From: Mermis nigrescens
Lineage: Eukaryota; Nematoda; Enoplea; Mermithida; Mermithidae
DNA length: 64,000 bases
Direction: 5' to 3'
Assembly: GCA_036768485.1 (NCBI GenBank)
Contig: JAVLUZ010000142.1
Span: 8,867,863 to 8,931,862, forward strand
Shown: one piece after another, positions 45,898 to 56,294 of the stretch
Layout of the letters: the number at the start of each line of letters is the position of its first letter
How positions within the stretch are numbered: the first letter of the stretch is position 1
The notes under the pieces: model-generated
What the model saw: the letters and a program-made list of their open reading frames with translations, nothing else
Database searches by the model: none
What the model was told of the DNA's origin: nothing
Position numbers and translations under genes: made by a program

Positions 45898-47315
45898 ATT
45901 TAAGCCCGCCCTATAATAAATTTAGATAAGTCGACATCAATTAATCTAGATTTGAATATATTCAAGTTAGGGGAAGAGACTACAAAATCAGGTAGGTGAT
46001 TCCAAATTGAGATATACTTATAGAAAAAGTCAAATTTTTGTAAATTAGAACGGACAAGAGGAACAACTAGCTTGAAACGATTTGTGCAGCGAGTAGTATT
46101 TTGATTAAGCACAAAAAATCTGTCATGCAAAGACAAGATTTTTGACTAATAATTTGATACATCATACATAAGCAAATATGAAGGCGACGTAATTCTAATC
46201 GACACAAGTTAAGTTGGTTAAGGCGTTCGTCGTAAGAAAGAGGGCTATGATATCCAACTATGTATTTAGTAAATTTACGCTGAAGAGTCTCCAGCCTGTT
46301 GATATCACTAATATAAGAGGGGTTCCATAAAGCACAGGAATATTCAAGGATCGGTCTGACGTAAACAATGAAGGCCTTTACGAGATTATTTTTATCACGC
46401 GAAAAGAAGGATTTTCTAATTAGGATAGATCTCAAGAAAGCTTTCTTGATAATACTGTTGTAATGTTCCTTAAATTTAAGGTTGTGCAGAAATTAGCACT
46501 CCTAAATCATGCGAACATAGACAGAATCGTTCGTAATAACTTGTGTATTGAGTGTATATGACAATTTAGGATTATTTTTGCCCAAATATAGGGCTGTGCA
46601 TTTAGAATATGATATTGGTAAACAATTTCTGGTGGCCCAAATGGAAATTCTATCCAAATCGGTCTGAAGTGTTTGATAATTGCAGGAAAGATTGAATATT
46701 TTTAAGTTATCCGCGAACATAAAAGTCGAACTTGACAAGTTATCAAAGATATCATTTATAAAAATCAAAAACAACGTAGGTCCAAGAATGGACCCTTGAA
46801 TAACTCCACTTGTAACAGCGGCATAATCTGAAAAACACTGATTAACGCGAACACACTGAATACGATTAGATAGAAAAGCTTTTAACCAATTAAATAGGTG
46901 TTGTTGAATACCGTAACTAGTTAATTTAACAAGAAGTTTAGATATGTCGACTTTGTCAAAAGCTTTAGCAAAGTCTATATAAATAATATCAACGGTTTCT
47001 TTACAATCCAGTGATTTAACCCAAGAATGTTTACAATTTAATAGTTGCAATTCGCAAGATTTATGTTTTTGGAAACCATATTGAAAAGGTGATATTAACT
47101 CATTTGTAGATAAATAAATTGATAGTTGAGTATTAATAATACTTTCCATTATCTTACAAGTTGAGCAACATAAAGAAACAGGACGATAATTTTCAGTTAA
47201 TGAGGGGTCACCCTTTTTAATTATAGGTACAACGTAAGCCTCCCTCCAAATGTCTGGGATATCACCTGATAAAAAAGAAACAGTAAAAATACTGATAAGA
47301 GGACAATTTTTTCTT
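45898..47315 (-). pseudogene. CR1-like LINE reverse transcriptase fragment, inactive
   Basis: Minus-strand reading gives DIWREAYVVPIIKKGDPS, NYRPVSLCC, FQYGFQKHKSCELQLL, VDIIYIDFAKAFDKVD, SGVIQGSILGPTLFLIFIND and FADNLKIF, then the thumb and C-terminus ending IIGRA and a stop. The catalytic box FADD is FADN here, and at least two frameshifts occur (near 46500 and 46100). Truncated 5' of the reverse transcriptase fingers, with no endonuclease. Cannot encode an active enzyme. Confidence 0.88.
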
Positions 47316-47500
47316 CTGCTCTTCTAGCCAAAAATCGTAAAAAAATTCGGTGCTTTGCGCCGATTTTGGGCTAAAGTTAAGAATATGGTACTTTTAGAAA
47401 AGGAGCAAGACGAATACGGAATGCCAAAATTTTTGTGCCAAACTGGTAGAACATGATAAATTAAAGCGCGAAAAAAAATTTGGTGAAAATCTGAGCCATA

Positions 47501-47691
47501 CTAATACTACTAATACTAATACTTTATTCGGAAAAAAACAAGGGTAAAACAAAAGTCGCAAGGAAAATAAAATAAAAATACGAAATGTCCTGGACACAAA
47601 GGCAAATAGAATTGCGCTTACATGTGCCCCATCAAAAAATTCCCGAAATCAACCTTTTTCAAATTTCTCTTAAATGTCTCAACATTTGGAA
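47501..47691 (-). pseudogene. Second LINE 3' end, truncated
   Basis: Minus-strand frame FPNVETFKRNLKKVDFGNF then LMGHM and a stop corresponds to the last 25 residues of a CR1-like reverse transcriptase. It is followed by a 3' UTR ending AATAAAG and TATTAG repeats at 47501. It joins directly to the 3' tail (TTTC)n of the next LINE at 47692. Confidence 0.65.
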
Positions 47692-47720
47692 AGAAAGAAA
47701 GAAAGAAAGAAATTTTATTA

Positions 47721-50700
47721 CTAATACACCAACTGATAAAATGCAAAATGACAAAATACATAATACACATTACGAATTAGTAACGGGACATGCGAGTCAA
47801 TGGAATGACAAGTTTTACGCGCGCCCACAAGATATCTAGATAAATCAAAGTTTGCTAATCTAGATTTAAATATGTTTAGGTTAGGGGAAGAAACAATGAA
47901 GTCAGGTAGATTGTTCCAAACTGCGATGTATTTGTAAAAGAAATCAAACTTTTCTAAATTAGAATGTACAACAGGTATAACTAATTTAAATTTCGGAGAA
48001 CTTCGAATATATTGTGGAAGATCGTTCCAAATTCTAACTGATCTAGTAGCAAAACAATACTTTTTACAATCAAGTCGAAATTTTTCTAAATAGATCTGAT
48101 TTGCAAATGCATTTCTAGTACGCGAATGACCATAAAACTTATAAAAATCTTCAGAAGGCAAGAGATTATTGTGAATAATATTATACGTAACAATTAAATC
48201 AATATAAATTCTACGGAGTTCAAGCCTCTCTAAATTTAAGGCTTTTAACCTTTCATCATAAGAAAGTCCCATATATCCAATTAACCTTTTAGTAAATTTT
48301 CGCTGAACCCGTTCAACCCTGTTGATATCAGAAAGCAAATAGGGGCTCCATACAGTTGGAGCATACTCTACTAAAGGCCGAATATAATTCTTAAAAGCAA
48401 GAACCAACATTTTAGGATCACGTGATTCAAAACGTTTGAAAATCAAAGCACTCATTTTCAAAGCCTTTGCTGATATATTAGTACAATGACAACTAGATGA
48501 TAAGTTTGTTGTTAAGGAAACACCTAAATCTCGAATTGAGGAACCTGCGTCAGATAACAAAAAATGGTTTATGTGATATGTAACTTTAGGATTAGCGTAC
48601 CCTAGATATAACACAGAACATTTAGGGAGAGATATGCTTAACTGATTTTCTTCAGACCAGGAAACCAGCTTATCTAAATCTTTTTGCAACAAAGTATAAT
48701 TTTGAGAAAAATTAAAGAGCTTTAAATCATCAGCAAAGAAATAGACTTCATTATGCTCAACAGCTTGAACAAAATCGTTTACAAACAACAGAAACAAAGA
48801 GGGTCCTAAAACGCTACCTTGAGGTACGCCACTAATAACTGGTCTTCTATCAGAAAGAGCGTCGAAAATTTTGACCTTTTGTGTACGATTTGTCAAGAAA
48901 GAAGTTAACCATTTTAATAGCATTCCATTTATCCCATAAGGCTTGAACTTCTCTATCAATTTAGAATAAACGACAGAATCGAAGGCTTTACTAAAATCGA
49001 CATATACAACATCAATAGGAATAGATGCGTCAAGTGATTTAACCCACATGTTTGTACACTTCAAAAGCTGAGTTTCACAAGACTTCCCTTTTGAAAACCA
49101 AACTGTCGTGAAAAGAAATTAGTTTTCGACTTTAAAGAAGCAATTAAAGCTCTGTTTATAATATACTCCATAATTTTACAAGTGACGCAACAAAGAGATA
49201 TTGGACGATAATTTTCAACCAAAGAATAATCACCCTTCTTAAAGATAGGTACTACAATCGCATCTTTCCAACAAGAAGGTACTTCACCACTTCTATAAGA
49301 AACTTCGAAAATAGAACTAAGTGGATCAACAAGAAATGGACATAATCTTTTGATAAAATATGAACAAATACCATCAGGCCCAATAGAGAAAGTTTGCTTA
49401 AGATTTTGAATGGAATTTAGTACAGATTCAAAACTAAAATCTACCTTAACATCAAGTATATCTTTATGACTTAAGTTTGTGGTATTAATAGGGAAACCAT
49501 TATCAACTGTAAACATAGATGCAAAGAATTCATTAAAAACATTCGCTTTTTGCAAGTCTGAGTTAATAACAGAGTTGTCAACAACTATGTCGGGCATATT
49601 ATTTGACGGATTTTTCTTAGTATCAATGAAGCGATAAAAATGCTTAGGATCGGATCCTGTTTTTAACAGTTTACGTTCCTGTGCACAATAATACTCCTTT
49701 ATAGCTTTCCTTACAAGTCTACTGTATTTAGAGTAAGTATTCCTGAACATAGGATCAATTTTAGATTTTCTCCAGAATTTTAATTTCTTTGACAACAGTC
49801 GTCTTATATTTTTGGGATATTTATTAACTCTGCCAGGTTTGGAAAACGGAACAAAAGAATCTATAAGATATTGCATCACCGATAAAAAACGATTATAAAA
49901 ATCGTCTACTGTCACACAAGTAGAAAAGATCAATGGCCACTGGATGTTGGCAAGAAAAGTAAACATGGATTCATAATCAGCTTTTGCAAAATTTCGTTTC
50001 AAAGCTACTTGTCGCCTGACTTCAAACGGTAGTAAAATTTTGAAAATAACAGAATCATGATCACTTGTAGCAAAAGGAGGTCTTGTTTTGCAATCAATAA
50101 TCAATGATTTATCAGATGTAAATATTAAATCTAGAATATTTTGACCCAAGGTAGGGTGATGTACATGTTGATATAATCCATAACTATTAACAGTTTCGAA
50201 AAAATTGAAAGACATACTATTTTCAGATAATACATCAGTTTTATTCCATTTAATATCCGGTAGATTAAAATCACCTAAAACAATAAGGGTTTTATTACAA
50301 TCAAGCAATATATTCAAAAGATTTAAAAAATCTTGATTTTGTTTGTCGTGTAGAGAATAATTAGGAGGTCTATAGCACAAAATGAACCTATATGTAATAG
50401 AACCAATAAGAAGATCGCAGGCAATAATTTCAGCAGTACAGTTAATAGAGAAAGTATTTACTAATCTCAGAGACAAATTTTTTTGGAGATAATACAGACC
50501 CCTCCACCTACTCTTTTTTCACGATCGTTTCTAAAAACTGAATAACCAAAATTTGCAACTAACAAAGAATCACTAAAAGTATCAGTCAGCCATGTTTCAG
50601 TAATAAAAATCAAATCATAAGTATGAGAACTCAAAAGCAAATGCAAATCAGCAATTTTGTTACATACACTGCGCGAATTAAACAAAATAGAACACAATTT

Positions 50701-50805
50701 ATTTACACAGTTAGAATTTGGAACGTTTTTTGGGTCGATTATATTATTATTTAAAGATCTGCCACAATTGTAAAAATTTTTTCTTTTTTGCTGGGGCGAA
50801 ATTAC
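47721..50805 (-). pseudogene. CR1-like LINE ORF2: endonuclease plus reverse transcriptase, two frameshifts
   Basis: Nearly full-length ORF2. The endonuclease starts near FNSRSVCNKI and has FITETWL, the catalytic GDFNLPDI and TSDHDSV boxes. The reverse transcriptase has CYRPISLCC-like, VDFSKAFDSV, SGVPQGSVLGPSLFLLFVND and FFADDLKLF with the catalytic Asp pair intact. One-base indels at about 50470 (in an A8 run) and about 49070 (near FGFQKG) break the frame. The C-terminal WN-LP-SP module occurs twice in tandem. The frame opens directly after the ORF1 UAG with no ATG in the first ~110 codons. The 3' end is AATAAAATTT then (CTTT)n near 47692-47712. Confidence 0.9.
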
Positions 50806-51672
50806 CTATAAATCAACGGAAATTAGCGAAAATAAAACAAATTTATCAGATTTGCGAATAATTTGACTTTTGGCATAATTAATAAAGAAAGAACCGGGTG
50901 GAAAAACACTAGATTCATTGCGCAAAGTCCATGCATTTTGCCGCTGCTTGTAGGTAAGATCAGGTCTAGCTCGTAAGTTCTTGTGGGTGCAACCTGGCTT
51001 CACGATCTTATTGATAAAGTTAATAAAATTCGTTTTTACCTGGCTCGAAACACAAATGACTTTAAGAAATCTTGGTTGGTTCTCGTTTGCCGGACCATCA
51101 CGAAAAACATACAAGATGTCCGATGGCTTTACCAACAAAACATTCTTATTGTCATGCGCGAAAGACAGCAATTTGCGAATGTTTGCGAGGTCATCGTCCA
51201 AATCGGGTAAACCAAAGAGAACAGCATTTTTACTTTTGGACGCCAATTCGATCGACTCATTTATCGTTTTGATCAATCTGTTCCCAGCGGTTTCTGATGT
51301 TGCAGGATTTGAAGAAGAAAAGTTTTTTTCAGGAGTGAGATTTGTTTTAGAAAAAGTAGTTTCCATTTTTACCTGAAGTTGATTAAAGCGGGCTTCCATC
51401 AGTTCCATTTGTCGTTCTAACTGTAGAAGACGATCAATCTTCGGCAAGCAGCCTTCACAGAAAAACTTCTGTGACTTTAGACGACTAAGAGCATCATACG
51501 TCCCGCGATCAATTCCAAAGCACTTGGCATGTCCCCACATTTCGCAGAAATCACATCTGACGCCCATGTCGTTATCGTGGACCAGATTGTGACATTTGAG
51601 GCACGATTCGACCTTTTGTAGATACCGATGGACGCGATTTCGACTGAGAATTTGTACTTGATCGCTTGTAAA
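50806..51672 (-). CDS. CR1-like LINE ORF1 with PHD-type zinc finger, 5' truncated
   Basis: The open frame runs from about 51672 to a UAG at 50808-50806. The first ATG (51567) lies inside a zinc finger: CLKCHN upstream and CDFCEMWGHAKCF, KFFCEGC downstream, together Cys4-His-Cys3 as in PHD fingers of CR1/L2-type ORF1 proteins. Then a coiled coil (RLLQLERQMELMEARFNQLQ) and an RRM-like region (KNAVLFGLPD). The true start is lost with the 5' truncation at the junction with the MULE-like element. The role is presumably RNA/chromatin binding in retrotransposition. Confidence 0.8.
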   Translation of the reverse strand, partial: FTSDQVQILSRNRVHRYLQKVESCLKCHNLVHDNDMGVRCDFCEMWGHAKCFGIDRGTYDALSRLKSQKFFCEGCLPKIDRLLQLERQMELMEARFNQLQVKMETTFSKTNLTPEKNFSSSNPATSETAGNRLIKTINESIELASKSKNAVLFGLPDLDDDLANIRKLLSFAHDNKNVLLVKPSDILYVFRDGPANENQPRFLKVICVSSQVKTNFINFINKIVKPGCTHKNLRARPDLTYKQRQNAWTLRNESSVFPPGSFFINYAKSQIIRKSDKFVLFSLISVDL

Positions 51673-52854
51673 TTATGGAAGGAAGCATATCAATGAAGGA
51701 GAAAAAGAAAAAAGGCGCGGAAAGCTGTTTGAAATTTTAAAAAACTTTTAAAAAATTTTCATGTTTTTTTGCATGTTTTTTTCGGTTTTACTTGATAAGA
51801 TATAGGAAAATCTAAGTTTTTGCTTCTAATATACTTAGGCTTAGGCTAAGTATATTTGAAAAGGTGTTTTAAGCTGCTTAGGTCGAGGTCGCTCCCGCTC
51901 AGGTCAATGTATAGATGCTTAGGTCGATGTACCTATACTAGATGCTTAGGTCGATGTATAGATGCTTAGGTAGATGTATAGATGCTTAGGTCGATGTATA
52001 TATGCTTATATCGACGTAAATTGGGTATCTACATGTGATTCTGCATTCAGCTGTTTGAATCTTCAAATACTTAGGTCGAGTAGATGCTTGCGTAGGTCGG
52101 GAAGAGGCTAATTAACGAAACCTATAGCTTTTGTAATAGTGATCATAGACGGATGAATATTTTTTTCCGCGCTTTCTTTCAACATGTTCTAAGTGCTGAG
52201 CAAAAAATCCGCTCTTCTGAAGTTTATTTCATAGTATCCTGAAAGTACCATATTCTTAACTTACTCCCCGATTTTGGCTAAAGTGGAGGAGATTGGAAAG
52301 TCTTGAAATATTACAACAAGAACATTTTCTAACTGATTTTGGTTTGGGGAGTTCATATTTGAAAGAATTAGGGGCTGTCGGCATTATTGACCGAGTTACA
52401 TGCTGTTGAAGTCCATGTGTTTAAGGATGGCAGTAATTATATGCAGTCAACTGCAGGTAATGTAGCATACAATGTAAAATTATATGCAGTCAAAAACCAG
52501 CGGCCTAGACTGCAAGTAATATAGCACACAACGTAAAATTATGTGCAGTCAAAAACCAGCGGCCTGGACTGCAGGTAATATTGCACACGCCACACAATGT
52601 GATATTATATGCAGTCAAGTTGAATACGTATTGACATGGGAAGCTGGCGCTTTGCTCGCATTTTAACCTGTAGTAGATGGTTTTAGCAGGTACTTTTATT
52701 TGAGATGGTCTGTCAGATCTGCTTCCTCACTAGAGAATGTTTTTTTTGCGCTGCATGGGTAGCAGCTTCAATAGCTGCCCAGTCACCCATTAGCGCATTT
52801 TGATGGGCCAGTGTAAGCTCTGATCCTGCATGATAGATATTGAGTAGTTGTTGC

Positions 52855-53162
52855 CAGGGGCGTATGCATGATTTTTTTCAGGAGGGCGGTCCAAAATTGG
52901 TAACCCTATAATTCGGGATTTGTTCGCCAGGGCACCAAATGAAGTGCATTTTCTGACATTTCCGAAAGTGCACTATTCAATAAGCTATGAAAAATTGCAT
53001 TTTTTTGGCGGCGCCTGGGCCTACATTAGCAAAAATAATGATTGCGTGGAAAATTTTGGGATTTTTTGATGAAAAGATGCCAATTTTCATGCATTTCCCT
53101 ACCTTTTCAAAATTATTTTTGGTTTAAGGGTGGGGGCGGCCACCCCCCTGCGCACGCCTATG
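52855..53162. mobile_element. hAT MITE, 308 bp
   Basis: Ends CAGGGGCGTATGCATGATTT and, inverted, CATAGGCGTGCGCAGGGGGG. A perfect 8-bp target duplication GTTGTTGC (52847-52854 and 53163-53170). Non-coding. It occupies the loop of the large foldback structure. Confidence 0.9.
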
Positions 53163-53972
53163 GTTGTTGCTGTACTTGTCCCTCATCCTGGAGCATTGTT
53201 TTATTGTAGTGGAAATAAAATACTTCGCAAATATGTACGTACCAGAGGAAAGTAAGGTGCATGCCTACGCTGTCTACATACGTTATTTCTAGCCATTTTT
53301 GCCCTTATCTTGCGTTTAAATGTAATTTTGTAGCTGGCTAAACAATGATTGTGTCAATTATCGGACTACTACAGTAAAACAATTCCCCAGAATGAGTACA
53401 AGAGCAGCAACAGCTACTAAATATCTATCTAGCAGGACCAGAGTTTACGCTGGCCGATCAAAATGCTTTATTGGGTGACTGGGCAGCTATTGAAGCTGCT
53501 ACCCATTCAGTGCAAAAACAATATCTAGCGAGGAAGCAGATCTGCCAGACCATCCCAAATAAAAGTACCTTCTAAAACCATCTACTACAGGTTAAAATGC
53601 GAGCAAAGCGCCAGCTTCCCATATCAATATGCATTAAACCTGACTGCATATAATATCACATTGTGTGCTATATTACCTGCAGTCCAGGTCGCTGGTTTTT
53701 GACTGCATATAATTTAACGTTGTGTGCTATATTAACTGCTGTCCAGGCCGCTGGTTTTTGACTGCATATAATTTCACGTTGTGTGCTATATTACCTGCAG
53801 TCTAGGCCGCTGGTTTTTGACTGCATAAAATTTTACATTGTATGCTATATTACCTGCAGTTGACTGCATATATTTACTGCCGTTTAAGGATAGGCGAAAA
53901 GTAAGCTCTGCCTTTGGGAATGTTTCGGATTAGTCTCCGAAGCGTCGGGGGACTGTGACTGAGCGGGGTTAC

Positions 53973-54135
53973 CAATGTCTTAGGCTTAGGCTTAGTTATA
54001 TGCATTCATATTGATGCCAGCGCATGGGCTAAGCCTGAGATAAATGGAGCAAAAATTGTTCCGCTCGCTTCGCTCGCTCCGGAATTTTAGCTCCATTTAT
54101 GCATTAGGCTCAGCCCATGTTTGGCACCAATCTGA
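53973..54135. mobile_element. Palindromic MITE, second member
   Basis: Relative of 43415-43577: TTAGGCTTAGGCTTAG at one edge, then ATTGATGCCAGCGCATGG and its inverse, with centre CCGCTCGCTTCGCTCGCTCC. Same size and layout, moderately diverged. Confidence 0.7.
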
Positions 54136-54394
54136 ATCCGTAAGCAATTGCTGTCGCCATAAATTGAAAACTCAAAAATACGTCAAACGCCATTTTCCCC
54201 TTTTTTTGCCTATCCTTAAGCACGTGAACTTCAACAGTCTGTAACTCGGTCAATAATGCCGACCGCCACCTAATTCTTCCAAATATGAACTCCCCATCTC
54301 AAAGTCAGTCAGAAAATATATTTTTTCGGAAATTTGAGACTTTCCAGTATTCTGCATTCCGCCCCCGATTTTCGTAATTATAATTAAGTCTATT

Positions 54395-54759
54395 TAGTCC
54401 GAAGCGCGTGGTTTAAACACTCCATTTTTAGACTTTATACAACCGTATCGTATTTTGCATCTCGGCAGGCCAATATGAAGGATTTTGTTTGGGGCGCACG
54501 ATCGAAATTTTTCAAAAACAAGGGGGACCACAGGATGAATTAAAAAAGACGTTTTACGATCGCTAGAGCTACACACTTTATGCATTTTGCTACCCAGATG
54601 CCTTGAATATGATTAGAATCCAATGGACACCTCTTGAATAAACCTCATTTTCTGCGTAAAATCTGTGCAAAACAGAAGACATACTTAGATGCAAAATACG
54701 CTTTAGGTTGTATATAGAAAAACTAAAAATGGAGTGTTTAAACCGCGCACTTGGGACTA
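54395..54759. mobile_element. MITE with TAGTCC ends, 365 bp
   Basis: Left TAGTCCGAAGCGCGTGGTTT, right (inverted) TAGTCCCAAGTGCGCGGTTT, followed in both arms by AAACACTCCATTTTTAG. Inverted repeat of about 70 bp with gaps, continuing to a shared CGTATTTTGCATCT block. Target duplication not resolved. Confidence 0.7.
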
Positions 54760-55539
54760 CATAGACCTGTATGTCCTTTTGTTCAGTCGCTGTTTTATCA
54801 TGTATTTGTGTTTTACCAATTTTTGTATATTTCTCTGGACAATTAATATTTTCTTGTCTTGTCTTATAATTTTAAAATTCGACGATTTTTTGCGATTTTT
54901 AGCTAAAAAAGCAAAGGAGCAGTAAAGGAAAAATCATTCTCATATTTCGTTGGGGGGGGCACGCGCCCCTTCCTATTCTCCCCTGAATACGGGCCTTTAT
55001 ATAATTATGTTCTGATGTAATGCACAAGTTTTGTGCGAAAAATGAGATTTGTTTGAGAGTGTTCATTGGATTCTCACTAATTTAAGGCATCTGTGTAGCA
55101 CAATTTACAAAGTGTGCAGCTCTAGTGGTCGTAAAACGTCTTTTTTAATTCATTCTTTGGTCCCCCTCTATGTTTTAAAAAAATTTAGGTTGTGCCTCCC
55201 CGGAACCAAATTTTGGATACGGGTCTGTGGCCCCCTTATGCTTTAAAAAATTTCTGATCCGGAAAGTGTCCAAACAAATTTTAATTTAAAAAATCGAAGA
55301 ATATGTTTAAAAAATGCATTGTGATGGCGACACCCAAAACGTGTTTTTGAAAATTTTTCAATCGTAAATTTAGTGTTCTGCAATGAATAGGAGGCCGTAT
55401 CCAGGATTTTGTTTTGGGGGCTCGACCGAAATTTTTTCAAACTTAAGAGGAACTAAAGGATGAATTTTGGCTGGCAAATTTTGCTACACGGATAACCCGG
55501 ATACATTAGATACGGTGAGAATCATACATGATCTTGGGG
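54760..55539. other. Repeat-rich DNA without a gene
   Basis: No gene. Contains scattered GC-rich pieces of repeat ends (GGGGGGGGCACGCGCCCC near 54950) and partly repeated blocks (for example GTCGTAAAACGTC near 54545 reversed and 55125) that suggest further decayed MITE copies. Confidence 0.4.
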
Positions 55540-55890
55540 TATTCCCCCTAGAAAAATTTTTAGCTTCCCCCCCGCAAAAATTTTCCCCTGAATTGGCGGT
55601 TTTCTAAGAGTTCCCAAAAATTTCCTAAAAATATGTAGAAAAGATGCTTTTTTTAAGCGTTTTAGCTATCTATTTGCTCAAAATTACCAAATTTTTGCCG
55701 TTTCGTGCCATTATACTCATGATGGGACTATATTTTGTTCAATTTGTTCCGACATTTTTGATTTTTTTTCGAATTTTTTAAAATGTTTTTATGCTTTAGA
55801 AAGATAGAGCATCGTCATTTTTTTTGGACATAAAAAACACTATGGTTTCATCCTCTCCTTCCCATAATTCCCACGCTGTGCATGTATGAT
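55540..55890. mobile_element. MITE copy related to 10860 and 25620
   Basis: Contains AAAAGATGCTTTTTTTAAGC, the TTTGTTCAATTTGTTC core, TTTTATGCTTTAGAAAGA..AGCATCGTC, and the end ATTCCCACGCTGTGCATGT, which is identical to that at 11185-11204. Non-coding. Confidence 0.55.
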
Positions 55891-56294
55891 GAGAATCCAA
55901 TGGAAACCATCTCTTTTTAGGCTGGGGGAGTCTGGGGTTGCGCGCTCGAGCGCCTCCAGCGGGTTGGGGCGGTATGTTTAAATGTATCATCACTCATCTT
56001 TATTCGTCTATGTTTTAATTTTGTTTTTTTAATTTCTGCGATTGAATGGTCTTTGTATTAGTACTTTATGCAGGCTCTTTATGTGCTGACGGACCAAAAT
56101 TTTTTCTTATGTATGCAGTGTGCACTTTCGTCGTTATGTGCTGGAGGTGCAACGGTGCCGCTTTTTTTTGTCGGTGCCGGTGCCTACACAGTGCTATACT
56201 TGGTGTTTGAGAATATGTTTACGGGGGTTAAGTCGCAATAATGCAGCTATGTTTCGTAATTTAGTTAATATATGTATCATTTTTGTCCATGTTC
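55891..56294. other. Intergenic, no gene recognised
   Basis: A GC-rich repeat edge near 55920-55975 is followed by AT-rich sequence. No coding exon or RNA gene was recognised. Confidence 0.4.

Larger units (their letters stand above)
47369..52267. mobile_element. MULE-like element C, split by LINE insertions
   Basis: Same ends as copies A and B, with a perfect 9-bp target duplication CCGATTTTG (47360-47368 and 52268-52276). Left part 47369-47500, right part 51673-52267 including the 20-bp minisatellite (51890-52010). LINE sequence fills 47501-51672. About 130 bp present in copy B between the two halves is missing, so the insertion deleted target sequence. Confidence 0.85.
52278..54368. mobile_element. 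Large foldback structure with 60-bp tandem repeats
   Basis: Outer arms 52278-52430 and about 54200-54368 are inverted copies (GGAGTTCATATTTG.AAGAAT, CGGCATTATTGACCGAGTTA). Inner arms 52425-52810 and 53455-53885 are also inverted copies and include three to four tandem units of about 60 bp (GCAGTCAAAAACCAGCGGCC, GACTGCAGGTAATATAGCAC). Between them sits a hAT MITE (52855-53162), and the right arm carries a palindromic MITE (53973-54135). No open frame of note. A related outer end is near 430-470. Confidence 0.75.
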
